Source: Gammaproteobacteria bacterium
GTDB taxonomy: Bacteria; Pseudomonadota; Gammaproteobacteria; Enterobacterales; Psychrobiaceae
Reading direction: 5' to 3'
Length of the DNA stretch: 64,000 nt
Assembly: GCA_013214945.1 (NCBI GenBank)
Contig: JABSRT010000005.1
Location: 186,001-250,000 of the forward strand
The translations under genes were made by a program, and so were the position numbers. Below the pieces are notes generated by a model. The model saw only the letters and a program-made list of their open reading frames with translations, searched no databases and was not told the origin of the DNA. This document shows positions 18,036 to 27,554 of this stretch, one piece after another; position 1 is the stretch's first letter, and each line of letters begins with the position of its first letter.

Positions 18036-18554
18036 ATGGGACACCAAGCAACAAAAGAATTTAAGCCACTAAATATTGCCGTATTAACGGTGTCTGATAC
18101 CCGAGATGAAACCACTGATAGTTCGGGTAAATTTCTAGCAGATTCGTTAATGACCGCTGGTCATACACTAAGTGATAAGCAAATTGTAATCGATGATGTT
18201 TATAAAATTAGAGCCGTTATTTCTCAATGGGTTGCCAGTGAACAAATTCAGGTAATCATTTGTACTGGGGGCACCGGGTTTACCAAGCGCGACCGCACAC
18301 CAGAGGCGATCAAGGTATTGTTAGATCGTGAAATAGAAGGTTTTGGTGAGTTATTTCGCCATATTTCATATACCGAAATTGGTACATCAACCGTGCAATC
18401 TCGCGCCTTTGGTGGCTTTGCCAATGGCACTGGAATTTTTTGCTTGCCAGGTTCAACAGGTGCTTGCCGTACTGGCTGGGATGGAATATTGCTAGAACAA
18501 CTCGATATTCGCCACACGCCGTGTAATTTCGCCGCGCATGTAAAGCAGGTATAA
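18036..18554 (+). CDS. moaB: Molybdenum cofactor biosynthesis protein B (MoaB/MogA fold)
   Basis: 172 residues of the MoaB/MogA molybdopterin-binding fold: [18 protein letters not shown] at the start, [17 protein letters not shown] near residue 71 and the [14 protein letters not shown] loop near residue 131. The family adenylylates molybdopterin in many organisms; in E. coli MogA does this and MoaB has no clear function. The N-terminal sequence and RDRTPEA context favour the MoaB subgroup. No moeA or mogA is in the window, so this could be the working adenylyltransferase or a spare. Packed between mobA and moaC with gaps of one or two bases. Confidence 0.9.
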   Translation: MGHQATKEFKPLNIAVLTVSDTRDETTDSSGKFLADSLMTAGHTLSDKQIVIDDVYKIRAVISQWVASEQIQVIICTGGTGFTKRDRTPEAIKVLLDREIEGFGELFRHISYTEIGTSTVQSRAFGGFANGTGIFCLPGSTGACRTGWDGILLEQLDIRHTPCNFAAHVKQV

Positions 18555-18556
18555 AC

Positions 18557-19042
18557 ATGGCGAATTTAACCCACCTTAATGCCAATGGCGAAGCCCACAT
18601 GGTTGATGTAACAACCAAAGCGGTGACCGAACGAGAAGCACGCGCTCAAGCTGTCATTAAGATGTCCGATCAAACATTAGCGATGATTATTAAGGGCGAT
18701 CACCATAAAGGCGACGTCTTCGCGACCGCGCGTTTAGCTGGCATTATGGCCGCGAAAAAAACCTCTGACATTATTCCCTTGTGCCACCCACTGATGTTAA
18801 CTAAGGTAGAAGTCGATTTGATTGCCGAACCAGAGCTTAATCAGGTTCGAATTTTAACCCGATGTAAACTTTCGGGAAAAACGGGGGTCGAGATGGAAGC
18901 GTTAACCGCCGCGACCGCAGCTGCATTGACCATTTACGATATGTGCAAAGCGATCCAGAAAGATATGGTGATCGAACAGGTTAAGTTATTAACCAAAACC
19001 GGCGGCAAGTCGGGCGACTGGTGCCATCAGGCCGATAATTAG
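18557..19042 (+). CDS. moaC: Cyclic pyranopterin monophosphate synthase
   Basis: 161 residues, standard length. MoaC converts 3',8-cyclo-GTP from MoaA to cyclic pyranopterin monophosphate. Conserved features: [16 protein letters not shown] near the start, [20 protein letters not shown] with the catalytic lysines, IPLCHPL around residue 74, and the late [21 protein letters not shown] and KTGGKSGDW motifs. It starts two bases after moaB, within the co-directional operon. Confident. Confidence 0.96.
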   Translation: MANLTHLNANGEAHMVDVTTKAVTEREARAQAVIKMSDQTLAMIIKGDHHKGDVFATARLAGIMAAKKTSDIIPLCHPLMLTKVEVDLIAEPELNQVRILTRCKLSGKTGVEMEALTAATAAALTIYDMCKAIQKDMVIEQVKLLTKTGGKSGDWCHQADN

Positions 19043-19050
19043 GAATAACG

Positions 19051-19302
19051 ATGTTAAAAATTTTATTTTTTGCCCAAACCCGCGAACTCGTTGGTTGCGA
19101 TGGCCTCGAGCTTGAGTTTTCTCCAGCGCTGAGCAATATCGAAACCATTCGCCATCAATTAGCCGCTACCGCAGACAAGTGGGATTTGGCATTGCAACGC
19201 GATAAGTTACTGGTGGCGGTCAATCAAGAAATGAGCAGCTGGGATGTCGTAATAAAAGACGGCGACGAAGTGGCCTTTTTTCCACCGGTCACTGGCGGTT
19301 AA
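19051..19302 (+). CDS. moaD: Molybdopterin synthase sulfur carrier subunit
   Basis: 83 residues, a ubiquitin-like protein ending in PPVTGG. The terminal Gly-Gly is adenylated and thiocarboxylated, then donates sulfur to cyclic pyranopterin monophosphate within the MoaD-MoaE synthase. Start MLKILFFAQTRELVG and late DGDEVAFFPPVTGG are typical. It lies eight bases after moaC and three before moaE. The activating enzyme MoeB is not in the window. Confidence 0.95.
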   Translation: MLKILFFAQTRELVGCDGLELEFSPALSNIETIRHQLAATADKWDLALQRDKLLVAVNQEMSSWDVVIKDGDEVAFFPPVTGG

Positions 19303-19305
19303 CTG

Positions 19306-19776
19306 ATGATCAGTGTGCAAACTCAAGATTTCGACATTGGTGCGCTTTACCAGCAACTCAACAACGATCAGCTTAATCCTCATGGTTACGGCGCCATTGT
19401 TACTTTTGTTGGTAAGGTCCGTGATTTTAACCAACAGCAGCACGTTGCGGCCATGTCGTTAGAGCATTATCCGGGCATGACCGAAAAGTCTTTAGCGGCG
19501 ATAATACAACAAGCGAAATCACGCTGGCCAATTGGCGAGCCAATTATTATTCACCGAGTTGGTCAGCTGCAACCGGGCGACCAAATTGTTTATATTGGTG
19601 TGACGAGTGCTCACCGTAAAGCGGCGTTTGAAGCCTGTGAATTTTTAATCGATTACTTAAAAATTAAAGCACCTTTTTGGAAAAAAGAACAAACGGATCA
19701 GGGATTGGTTTGGGTTGATGCGCGCGAAACAGATCAGGCGGCAGCGACTCGTTGGCAGCCGGAGCACGAGCAATGA
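19306..19776 (+). CDS. moaE: Molybdopterin synthase catalytic subunit
   Basis: 156 residues. MoaE inserts two sulfurs from MoaD into cyclic pyranopterin monophosphate to make molybdopterin. Recognised by GAIVTFVGKVRDFNQ, MSLEHYPGMTEKSL, the HRVGQLQPGD segment, and the catalytic-site region AAFEACEFLIDYLKIKAPFWKKE. The stop overlaps the modA start (ATGA), linking cofactor synthesis directly to molybdate uptake. Confident. Confidence 0.95.
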   Translation: MISVQTQDFDIGALYQQLNNDQLNPHGYGAIVTFVGKVRDFNQQQHVAAMSLEHYPGMTEKSLAAIIQQAKSRWPIGEPIIIHRVGQLQPGDQIVYIGVTSAHRKAAFEACEFLIDYLKIKAPFWKKEQTDQGLVWVDARETDQAAATRWQPEHEQ

Positions 19777-20537
19777 TAAACCGTCTTTTACCAACGATTT
19801 TTTTGTTACTTTTTATTAGCCATTCAAACGTTCAATCAGCCGAACTAAAACTGGCAGTAGCGGCTAATTTCAAGACCACTATCGATGCCATTGTTAAAGA
19901 TTTTGAACGGCAAAGTCCCGATAGAATCACCGTTATTGTCGCCTCGTCTGGCACCTTGTTTAGTCAGATATCTCATGGCGCGCCTTATGATTTGTTTTTG
20001 TCGGCCGACAGTGAACGACCACAACTATTAGTAAAACAACACTTAGCTTTGGCCGATTCCTTATTTACTTATGCGCTTGGCCAATTGGCATTTTGGGCAC
20101 CGGCTCAGTACTTACCACAACAGCACAACATTGACTCATTCATATCATCACAGCAAGGTAAGTTAGCAATCGCCAACCCAAGATTAGCTCCGTATGGCAA
20201 ATCAGCATATACCTACATTAAAAACAGACAATTGTTAGATCAGGTAAAAAGCAAACTTGTGCGTGGTAACAATGTGGTACAAACTTTTCAGTTTGTCGAG
20301 TCGGGCAATGCTCAATCTGGCATTGTCTCTTATTCACAACTAATTAATGCTGGGGTGACCAATCACTTTAGTTTGTTACCCGCTGAGCAATATCCTAAAA
20401 TTATTCAGCAAGGTGTAATCCTTAGTAGCAGCAACAATGTTGCGCTGGCTCGTCAGCTAATTAGCTTTATAAAAAACCACAGCGCCACCGCTATTTTAAA
20501 TGCCGGTTATTTACTTGAGCCTGATGATGTCAGCTGA
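19773..20537 (+). CDS. modA: Molybdate ABC transporter, periplasmic binding protein
   Basis: 254 residues from the ATG at 19773, which overlaps the moaE stop; a frame extension 21 bases upstream lies in moaE and lacks a signal peptide start. Signal peptide at about residues 1-23 (LLPTIFLLLFISHS), mature protein beginning ELKLAVAANFKTTIDAI. The oxyanion-binding features ASSGTLFSQI, GAPYDLFLSAD and the later NPRLAPYGKSAY match ModA. It captures molybdate or tungstate in the periplasm for ModBC. Overlaps modB by 14 bases. Confidence 0.94.
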   Translation: MINRLLPTIFLLLFISHSNVQSAELKLAVAANFKTTIDAIVKDFERQSPDRITVIVASSGTLFSQISHGAPYDLFLSADSERPQLLVKQHLALADSLFTYALGQLAFWAPAQYLPQQHNIDSFISSQQGKLAIANPRLAPYGKSAYTYIKNRQLLDQVKSKLVRGNNVVQTFQFVESGNAQSGIVSYSQLINAGVTNHFSLLPAEQYPKIIQQGVILSSSNNVALARQLISFIKNHSATAILNAGYLLEPDDVS

Positions 20538-21195
20538 TTTAACCGCCCTGCTGCTAACCCTCAAACTGGCATTTTTAACCACGGCATTTTTATTGGTGAT
20601 CGGGCCTTGTATTGCTTGGTGGCTAGCGAAAAGCCAGTCACGATTACGGCCTTTTTTTGAAGCCTTAGTTGCCTTACCGTTAGTGCTGCCGCCAACCGTA
20701 TTGGGCTTTTATTTACTGCTGGCGTTTTCGCCTAATTACCTGCCCGGCGCGATATGGCAATCGGCTACTGGCACCACCCTTGCTTTTAGTTTCACCGGCT
20801 TATTTATTGGCTCAATTATTTATTCATTGCCTTTTGTGGTGCAGCCGCTGCAAGCGGGTTTTGTGACGCTGGGCAACAAGGAACTTGAAGCCGCCACCAC
20901 GTTGGGCCTGTCAAAATGGCGCCGTTTTCGTTACATCGTTTTACCAATGACTAAACGGAGTTTTTTACTCGCCGCAGTCATGGGTTTTGCCCACACCTTG
21001 GGTGAATTTGGCGTGGTATTGATGATCGGGGGCAATATTCCCGGTGAAACTCAGGTGTTGGCGATCGCCCTATTCGAACATGTTGAAGCCTTGGAATATC
21101 AACAAGCGCATCAAATGGCGGCCGGTTTGTTAATTAGCTCGTTGGTGATGTTATTGCTGATTTACACCCTGTTACAGCAAAAAGATAAAACCTAA
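20524..21195 (+). CDS. modB: Molybdate ABC transporter permease
   Basis: About 223 residues with five membrane helices (first at residues 12-32 with TLKLAFLTTAFLLVIG) and the permease coupling loop EAATTLGLSKWRRFRYIVLP. Family-specific features include LVLPPTVLGFYLLLAF and FAHTLGEFGVVLMIGGNIPGET. Two adjacent ATGs (20524, 20527) inside the modA 3' end are both possible; either is translationally coupled. The stop shares a base with the modC start (TAATG). Forms the inner-membrane channel for molybdate. Confidence 0.94.
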   Translation: MMSADLTALLLTLKLAFLTTAFLLVIGPCIAWWLAKSQSRLRPFFEALVALPLVLPPTVLGFYLLLAFSPNYLPGAIWQSATGTTLAFSFTGLFIGSIIYSLPFVVQPLQAGFVTLGNKELEAATTLGLSKWRRFRYIVLPMTKRSFLLAAVMGFAHTLGEFGVVLMIGGNIPGETQVLAIALFEHVEALEYQQAHQMAAGLLISSLVMLLLIYTLLQQKDKT

Positions 21196-21992
21196 TGTCA
21201 TTACAGATTAATATTAACCATCAACATCCACACTTTACGCTTAATTTAAAATGTCAGTTTCCAGCGACCGGCATAAGTGGCGTTTTTGGTCACTCTGGCT
21301 CAGGTAAAACCACCCTATTACGCTGCATTGCCGGATTAGAAACTCAGGTTAGCGGCCAAATTAATTTTCACGGTCAGCAATGGCTAGGCACTAAACGGCC
21401 AGTTAAGGCACAGCAGCGTAAAGTTGGTTTGGTATTTCAAGATAGTCGACTGTTTCCGCATTTGTCTGTTTTTCAAAACCTGACCTTAGTTCAAGCCCAA
21501 GTGAGTAACCCGACGCTCGATATTATGCAGCTGTGTGACGACTTTGGCATTATGGCGTTATTAACCAAACCCGCTCATTCGCTGTCATCGGGCCAACAGC
21601 AACGGGTTGCTATTATTCGCAGCTTGGTTGCACAACCGCAGTTATTATTGCTAGATGAGCCCCTCTCGGCGCTAGATATGCCAGCTAAGGAGCAACTGAT
21701 GGGCTTAATAAAAGATTTTAGCGAGCAACATCATTTGCCAATGATCTATGTTAGCCACAGTGCTCGCGAGATTTCGCAATTATGTGATCAGTTATTGATG
21801 TTAGAGCACGGCGAGATGATCGACTTTGGCCCGGCCCAACGTTTATTAAAAGATCATGGCTATTTAGGCCAGCATGGATTAATTCGCGAGATCAATCATC
21901 AAACGAATACCCTAACCATTGAGTTATCAGACGAAGAGCTGGCCAATTTAAGCGTGCAAACCGAAGTTTATTTGCTTAAACATCGTTCGTAA
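21195..21992 (+). CDS. modC: Molybdate ABC transporter ATP-binding protein, short form
   Basis: 265 residues. Complete ATPase domain: Walker A GHSGSGKTT, Q-loop FQDSRLFPH, signature LSSGQQQR, Walker B LLLLDEP and the switch His in YVSHSA. E. coli-type ModC is about 350 residues because it ends with a TOBE/Mop molybdate-binding domain; here only about 45 residues follow the ATPase core, so the regulatory domain is missing or reduced to a remnant. Feedback inhibition by molybdate through that domain is therefore not expected. It is the last gene of the molybdenum block; no modE is present. Confidence 0.92.
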   Translation: MSLQININHQHPHFTLNLKCQFPATGISGVFGHSGSGKTTLLRCIAGLETQVSGQINFHGQQWLGTKRPVKAQQRKVGLVFQDSRLFPHLSVFQNLTLVQAQVSNPTLDIMQLCDDFGIMALLTKPAHSLSSGQQQRVAIIRSLVAQPQLLLLDEPLSALDMPAKEQLMGLIKDFSEQHHLPMIYVSHSAREISQLCDQLLMLEHGEMIDFGPAQRLLKDHGYLGQHGLIREINHQTNTLTIELSDEELANLSVQTEVYLLKHRS

Positions 21993-22018
21993 TACCTCCG
22001 TCGCTCGTTATAGTGTTG

Positions 22019-22909
22019 TTAGCTACAGTTACTACGAATAATGGACGGGAAAATCTGTCGGCGGTAACCGCTCGGTGAAATGCCAACCAGCTGCTTAAAG
22101 TAACGCCCCATGTGGCTCTGATTTGAAAAACCACAGGCCAAGGCGATTTCAGCTAACCCCTGCTGGCTTGCTCCCAATAGGTGTTTAACCCGCTCAACCC
22201 TAACTTCGGTTAAATATTGCTGTGGCGTTTGCGCCATGCTTTGTTTGAACATTCGACAAAAATGATATTCACTCAGCTGCGCCAACTCTGCGAGTTCGTG
22301 TAAATATATCTGACGCTGATAATTAGCCTGGATAAAGTCGCAGATAAGCTGGGTTACGCGCGGCGCCAAACCGCCTTTAACCAAACGCAGCTGTTTAGTA
22401 ATACTGGTATTTTGCAACAAGGTTACCAAAATGGTGTCGGTGACCTGCTCCATCATTAATTGACTGTCGCTGCTATCCCAATTGATACTCGACATGGTGT
22501 GACGCACTAAAGCCTCAAGTGCTGGGTGCTCGCTAAAGGTTAATTCTGGCAATTGTATCAATCGAGGATCAAGATCAAACACCCGTAATGCCAATTGCTT
22601 AAGATGATTATCGTCAAAATATAGGTGCATAAATTGTTGTGGTTCACCAAGCTGCCACCGACTTTCACTGCCTTTGGGCATTAAACAAAAACGTCCTGGT
22701 GCACCATACACCGATTGAATGTCGGTGCGATGAGTTTGAAAGCCACCTTCAATATACATGCTCAGCGTATGCTGTTGGTCGTTGATATAAAATAAGCGGT
22801 CTTGTTCGTTTTGATAATGCGCCCAGCGTAAACCCTTCGTTAACGCTCGCTGGCGAAAACAAAGTTTATTCGATAACTCAAAGCTGACATGTGAAGCTGG
22901 TTTATTCAT
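22019..22909 (-). CDS. AraC-family transcriptional regulator
   Basis: 296 residues. The C-terminal 100 residues hold the paired AraC helix-turn-helix: YLHELAELAQLSEYHFCRMF, then VKHLLGASQQGLAEIALACGFSNQSHMGRYFKQLVGISPSGYR. The N-terminal 170 residues look like a cupin-type ligand domain and match no specific regulator I know. It is divergent from the EamA transporter gene 162 bases away, so it may regulate that exporter; this is inferred from position only. Convergent with modC, with a 26-base gap. Confidence 0.88.
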   Translation of the reverse strand: MNKPASHVSFELSNKLCFRQRALTKGLRWAHYQNEQDRLFYINDQQHTLSMYIEGGFQTHRTDIQSVYGAPGRFCLMPKGSESRWQLGEPQQFMHLYFDDNHLKQLALRVFDLDPRLIQLPELTFSEHPALEALVRHTMSSINWDSSDSQLMMEQVTDTILVTLLQNTSITKQLRLVKGGLAPRVTQLICDFIQANYQRQIYLHELAELAQLSEYHFCRMFKQSMAQTPQQYLTEVRVERVKHLLGASQQGLAEIALACGFSNQSHMGRYFKQLVGISPSGYRRQIFPSIIRSNCS

Positions 22910-23071
22910 TTGCCCAGCCTAACGATAAATCTGCAACAGCTCAACCTAATCACTCGCCTATTGAAATAGTAACCGCAATATTGTGTTAATTAGCCAAATA
23001 TCGTGACAGCTTGCTGCCGTTATTGAGCCGATAATGCCAACCAACTTAGAACTGTTTATTTAGAGGCTACT

Positions 23072-23983
23072 ATGTCGGCACTACTGTATTTATTAATGAT
23101 TTTTGTTTGGGGATTTTCGTGGATCGCAATTAAGTGGCAGCAAGGCGATGTCGCGATGGAAGTATCAATTTTTTATCGTTTTGCGATTGCTGCCAGTTTA
23201 ATGTTTATTATTGGCAAATTATTTAATAAGTTACAAAACACCAAAGTATCTCATCACAAATTCTTTGCCTTGCAGGGACTCTGCTTGTTTTGTTGTAATT
23301 TTATTGCCTTTTATAGCGCGACTTCTTACATTGCCAGTGGTTTAGTGGCCGTAGTCATGGCGACCGCGCCAATATTTAATGCCATTCATGGCCGCTTATT
23401 TTATAAAACGCCTACCAGCGCAAATTTCTGGCTCGGTGCTGTGGTGGGCCTTAGTGGCCTATCGTTATTATTTGCCACTGATTTAGTCGCGACTCAATGG
23501 TCACAAGATGTGTTGATTGGTCTGTTGTATGCACTGGCTGGTACTTGGTTTTTTTCTATCGGTAATATGATTAGTATTCACAACAGTCGCCAAGCGATTG
23601 AACCTTTTACTGCCACCAGTTATGCGATGCTTTATGGCTGCATTGCACTGTTCGGATTAATTTTAATCAAAGGCTTAAGTTTTAACTTCGATCCGAGCTT
23701 ACATTATATCGGCGGTTTGCTTTATTTAGCGGCGCCAGCCTCGGTGATTGGTTTTACGGTTTACCTGATTTTAGTTGACCGATTAGGGGCTAACAATGCC
23801 GCTTATTTATTGGTCATTACTCCAATAATCGCATTATCGGCTTCGACGCTCTATGAGGGCTACCAGTGGACGATAAATTCAACCTTTGGTTTGCTCCTAG
23901 TAATTGCTGGTAATGTATTAATTCAACGTAAAAAGCCGCTGTTAGCTGCCATTATGACAAACAAACAGCAAACCGAGACTTAA
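23072..23983 (+). CDS. EamA/DMT-family drug/metabolite transporter
   Basis: 303 residues with about ten membrane helices arranged as two EamA repeats, one from residue 1 to 135 and the other from 145 to 290. Family features include WGFSWIAIKWQ at the start, GLVAVVMATAPIFNAI at the end of helix four and NNAAYLLVITPIIALSAS in the second repeat. These proteins export amino acids, nucleosides or other metabolites; substrate unknown. ATG at 23072 with AGAGG upstream. Divergent from the AraC gene. Confidence 0.88.
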   Translation: MSALLYLLMIFVWGFSWIAIKWQQGDVAMEVSIFYRFAIAASLMFIIGKLFNKLQNTKVSHHKFFALQGLCLFCCNFIAFYSATSYIASGLVAVVMATAPIFNAIHGRLFYKTPTSANFWLGAVVGLSGLSLLFATDLVATQWSQDVLIGLLYALAGTWFFSIGNMISIHNSRQAIEPFTATSYAMLYGCIALFGLILIKGLSFNFDPSLHYIGGLLYLAAPASVIGFTVYLILVDRLGANNAAYLLVITPIIALSASTLYEGYQWTINSTFGLLLVIAGNVLIQRKKPLLAAIMTNKQQTET

Positions 23984-24012
23984 TCACTATAAATGCCATT
24001 GGCTGTGATCTG

Positions 24013-25194
24013 TTAAGCTGAAAAGTAAAAACTGGTCAGGGTTAAATCATCCGGCCAAGGACGCTTGTATTGCGTGTTAATAGTGGCTAATAATTTATCA
24101 AAACCTGCTGCATGATCATGGGCGAAGTAGCCAATGATTTGCTCTTCATCGATTAAGTTACCCGTAACATCGGGTGACTCAGTTAACGCGTCACTATAGA
24201 GTAATAACGTGTCACCTGGCGCAAAATCTATAGTATGAGTTTGGTATTTAATACCTTTAATTGTGCCAAATAAAAAACCGCTGCCATCAATTATTTCAGC
24301 ACTGCCATTATGACGAAACACCAATGGTGCAGGGCAACTAGCCGTCGCATAAGTCAAACTATGATCTTGGGTATTAATAATGCCGTAAAACACGGTACAA
24401 AACTGTCCAGTGGGCAGTAGTGCGGCTAATTCATTGTTAAGCTGAGATAAAAACTCCCCGGGATCGTCATATTGTTCGTAAAATTGCTGCATTAAGGTGT
24501 GTAATCTAAAGGTATTTAATGCGGCATTAATGCCATGACCAGAAAAATCAATCAGGTAAACAATTAATTGATGATCGGACAACTGATGAATTCCCCAAAA
24601 ATCACCACCAAGTTCAGAGCAGGTGAGTTCATGGTGTCTAATATCAATGTTGTATCGGTCTTTAACCTTACTCAGTACCGTGGCCGACGGGATTAAGATC
24701 TTTTGTGTTTGCGAAGCCATTGCCAATTCGTCTTGGACTCGACTGTGAAACTGAGCCAACTCGGCATGCCATCGGGTGCGTTCAAGGTGTGAAAAAATCC
24801 GGGCAATAAACTCGGCTTGATCAATAGGTTTAGCGACATAGTCACAAGCGCCAGCGGCAAAAATTTGTTGTTTGTCTTCGCTGCGATTACGCCCGGTTTG
24901 GGTAATAATAGGGATGTGTTTTAGGGCTGGATTTGAACTTATTCTTTTACAAAATTCAATGCCATTCATTTCTGGCATTTCAATATCAAGAATGATCAGG
25001 TCGGGTTGGTTATTTTGAATTTTCTCGAAACCTTCAACGCCATTAACCGCTTCATCAATATAAATAAACCCCGTGGTTTCTAATATATGTCTTAACACCA
25101 AACGTTCAAATCGATTGTCTTCGATAATCAGTAGTTTACTTGTTTTAGTAAACTGCTCTCTGGTGACAGGTTCCAGTGTCATAGTATCTGGCAT
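24013..25194 (-). CDS. Response regulator with PP2C/SpoIIE-type phosphatase output
   Basis: 393 residues from ATG 25194 (AAGGA about ten bases upstream); an in-frame TTG at 25218 is a weaker alternative. Receiver domain about 20-140: acidic pair IIEDN, phospho-acceptor LDIEMPEMNG, TQTGR and VAKPID with the conserved lysine. After a helical linker comes an RsbU/SpoIIE phosphatase domain (about 195-390) with LGGDFWG and YLIDFSGHG metal-binding aspartates and a late DTLLLYSDALTES. Such proteins dephosphorylate anti-sigma-factor antagonists in partner-switching systems; no antagonist or HPt gene adjoins, so partner and signal are unknown. It occupies the position after mnmG where rsmG lies in many relatives. 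Confidence 0.88.
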   Translation of the reverse strand: MPDTMTLEPVTREQFTKTSKLLIIEDNRFERLVLRHILETTGFIYIDEAVNGVEGFEKIQNNQPDLIILDIEMPEMNGIEFCKRISSNPALKHIPIITQTGRNRSEDKQQIFAAGACDYVAKPIDQAEFIARIFSHLERTRWHAELAQFHSRVQDELAMASQTQKILIPSATVLSKVKDRYNIDIRHHELTCSELGGDFWGIHQLSDHQLIVYLIDFSGHGINAALNTFRLHTLMQQFYEQYDDPGEFLSQLNNELAALLPTGQFCTVFYGIINTQDHSLTYATASCPAPLVFRHNGSAEIIDGSGFLFGTIKGIKYQTHTIDFAPGDTLLLYSDALTESPDVTGNLIDEEQIIGYFAHDHAAGFDKLLATINTQYKRPWPDDLTLTSFYFSA

Positions 25195-25275
25195 TTCTGT
25201 GGCGTCCTTGCACAGCAATAGTAATTTATTAGTAAGTTACAACGAACGAGATAAAAGTAAAGCCATTGCGAACAT

Positions 25276-25306
25276 AAATGCCAGTTAATTTTAAAAACTG
25301 GCATTT
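25276..25306 (-). terminator. Hairpin downstream of mnmG
   Basis: AAATGCCAGTT and AACTGGCATTT form an 11-base perfect stem around nine bases, 22 bases after the mnmG stop. The T-run on the minus strand is short, so termination efficiency is uncertain. Confidence 0.55.
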
Positions 25307-25327
25307 AGTTATTAATTCATTAAACAA

Positions 25328-27217
25328 TTAACTCGCTTTTTTGATCAAACCTTTCTTTTTCATAAAAATAAGTAACAGTGAAATGGCGGCCGGAGTAATA
25401 CCTGAGATACGCCCCGCCATGCCAACGGTTGCTGGGCGAGCTTCGGTTAACTTAGCAATAACTTCGTTGGATAAACCAGATATTTGATCGAAGGGTAAAT
25501 CAACCGGCAACAAGGTGTTTTCATGACTTTGTTGCTTTTTTACTTCTTCAAGCTGGCGTGTAATGTAACCCGCATATTTAATTTGAGTTTGCACTTGATA
25601 AGCTGCTGCTGGATTGCTTAAACCAGGTCCGCAACCATCAATGGTCATTAATGTCTTGTAATCGACCTCAGGGCGGCGTAACAGATCTTCTAAACTGGCT
25701 TCACGACTCATTGCCGATTTTAGGGTTTTATTGAGTTGTTCTGCTTGAAGGCTTTTTGCTTGAACCCAGTGTGAACGCAGGCGTTGTTTTTCTAGCTCAA
25801 CCGCTTCGGCTTTTTCACTAAACAACTGCCAACGATGATCGTCGACTAAGCCCATGTTACGACCAATTTCGGTTAGGCGTAAATCGGCGTTGTCTTCACG
25901 TAACAATAAACGATATTCGGCACGACTAGTAAACATGCGGTAAGGTTCGGTGGTGCCTAATGTTGACAGATCATCAATTAATACGCCGACATAAGCCTCG
26001 TCACGACGTGGAGTCCATGACTCTAGGCCTTGAGCTTGTCGAGCGGCATTCATGCCAGCGATAAGCCCCTGTGCGCCCGCTTCTTCATAACCTGTGGTGC
26101 CATTAATTTGGCCGGCGAAGAATAAACCATTGATAAATTTGTTTTCAAGACTAGGTTTTAGGTCGCGAGGATCAAAATAGTCATACTCAATGGCGTAACC
26201 AGGGCGCGTGATAAAGGCGTTTTCAAAACCATGCATCGATTGAACTAATTTAACCTGGACATCAAAAGGTAAGCTAGTTGATATGCCATTTGGATAAATT
26301 TCGTTAGTGGTTAAGCCTTCAGGTTCAATAAAAATCTGATGAGAGTTTTTATCAGCAAAACGGGTTACTTTATCTTCAATTGAAGGACAGTAACGAGGAC
26401 CAGTGCCTTCGATAACCCCAGTAAACATTGGGCTACGATCTAAACCTTGACGAATAATATCATGTGTTTTCTCATTGGTATGAGTGATATGACAAGGTAT
26501 TTGCTGAGGATGATCTTTTACATTGCCAATGTACGAAAACGTTGGCAGTGGAGTATCACCTGGTTGGGCTTCCAATTTAGAAAAATCAATTGAGCGAGCG
26601 TCAATGCGTGGTGGTGTTCCGGTTTTTAACCGGCCAACTCGTAACGGTAATTCTCGTAGTCGATCAGCCAAGCCAATTGAAGCGGGATCACCAGCGCGGC
26701 CACCGGTATGATTTTCTAAACCAATATGAATGCGACCACCAAGGAACGTACCAACGGTTAATACCACACTGGTGGCTTTAAATTTAACGCCCATTTGGGT
26801 AACAACACCACAAACTTGATTGTTTTCAACGATAAGATCTTCACAAGATTGTTGAAAAATCATTAAGTTAGGCTGGTTTTCTAATTTGGAGCGAACAGCA
26901 GCTTTGTACAAAGCACGATCTGTTTGCGCTCGGGTAGCACGAACCGCTGGTCCCTTGCTTGAATTTAACGTTCTAAATTGAATGCCAGACAGGTCAGTGG
27001 CTTGGGCCATGTAACCACCAAGCGCATCAATTTCTTTTACCAAGTGCCCCTTGCCAATGCCACCGATTGCTGGGTTGCAAGACATCAAACCTAACGTATC
27101 GATGTTATGGGTCAACAAGAGAGTTTTTTGCCCCATCCGTGCGGCCGCCAAAGCTGCTTCGGTACCAGCATGACCACCACCAATCACAATGACATCAAAT
27201 TGTTTATTAAATAACAT
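25328..27217 (-). CDS. mnmG: tRNA uridine 5-carboxymethylaminomethyl modification enzyme MnmG (GidA)
   Basis: 629 residues, the usual length. With MnmE it installs the cmnm5 group on wobble U34 of certain tRNAs using FAD and methylenetetrahydrofolate. FAD-binding [17 protein letters not shown] is at residues 12-28; other conserved motifs are [51 protein letters not shown] and YCPSIEDK. It reads away from oriC, as in E. coli. Unlike the usual arrangement, rsmG, parA and parB do not follow. Confident. Confidence 0.97.
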   Translation of the reverse strand: MLFNKQFDVIVIGGGHAGTEAALAAARMGQKTLLLTHNIDTLGLMSCNPAIGGIGKGHLVKEIDALGGYMAQATDLSGIQFRTLNSSKGPAVRATRAQTDRALYKAAVRSKLENQPNLMIFQQSCEDLIVENNQVCGVVTQMGVKFKATSVVLTVGTFLGGRIHIGLENHTGGRAGDPASIGLADRLRELPLRVGRLKTGTPPRIDARSIDFSKLEAQPGDTPLPTFSYIGNVKDHPQQIPCHITHTNEKTHDIIRQGLDRSPMFTGVIEGTGPRYCPSIEDKVTRFADKNSHQIFIEPEGLTTNEIYPNGISTSLPFDVQVKLVQSMHGFENAFITRPGYAIEYDYFDPRDLKPSLENKFINGLFFAGQINGTTGYEEAGAQGLIAGMNAARQAQGLESWTPRRDEAYVGVLIDDLSTLGTTEPYRMFTSRAEYRLLLREDNADLRLTEIGRNMGLVDDHRWQLFSEKAEAVELEKQRLRSHWVQAKSLQAEQLNKTLKSAMSREASLEDLLRRPEVDYKTLMTIDGCGPGLSNPAAAYQVQTQIKYAGYITRQLEEVKKQQSHENTLLPVDLPFDQISGLSNEVIAKLTEARPATVGMAGRISGITPAAISLLLIFMKKKGLIKKAS

Positions 27218-27316
27218 TACTCACCACACGACTCTCAAAAAGGGGAGCATATTCTAACATTGTCAGCCGCGATCTAAAACGATCATTTCAGCAGTGGAGA
27301 TCACATAATATAAATA

Positions 27317-27357
27317 GATCTTTTTAAAGATCTTTATTATCTCTTATTATTAATGAT
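27317..27357. other. AT-rich DNA unwinding element with 13-mer repeats
   Basis: GATCTTTTTAAAG (27317-27329) and GATCTTTATTATC (27329-27341) resemble the E. coli 13-mers GATCTnTTnTTTT and are followed by a third AT-rich unit ending in GATC at 27354-27357. They lie on the mnmG side of the DnaA boxes, as in E. coli. Confidence 0.75.
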
Positions 27358-27474
27358 CGGGGTGATCTGTTAGTAACCGATCTAAGATCTTGATAGGCAT
27401 GATCTTAATCGAGATCAAAACCAGTTGAGGGATCAGGATCTTTCTTGGTTACAAGCTGTGCATAAAAAGGGCAC

Positions 27475-27483
27475 TTATCCACA
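27475..27483 (+). other. DnaA box (perfect consensus)
   Basis: TTATCCACA, identical to the high-affinity DnaA consensus, in the centre of oriC. Confidence 0.85.
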
Positions 27484-27545
27484 GGCAAAATAAAGGCAAA
27501 ACTTATGCAGAGGATAATATTTTTTAAAAGGTGGATATAAGCAAG

Positions 27546-27554
27546 TTATCCACA
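27546..27554 (+). other. DnaA box (perfect consensus)
   Basis: A second exact TTATCCACA, 71 bases from the first, towards mioC. Confidence 0.85.
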
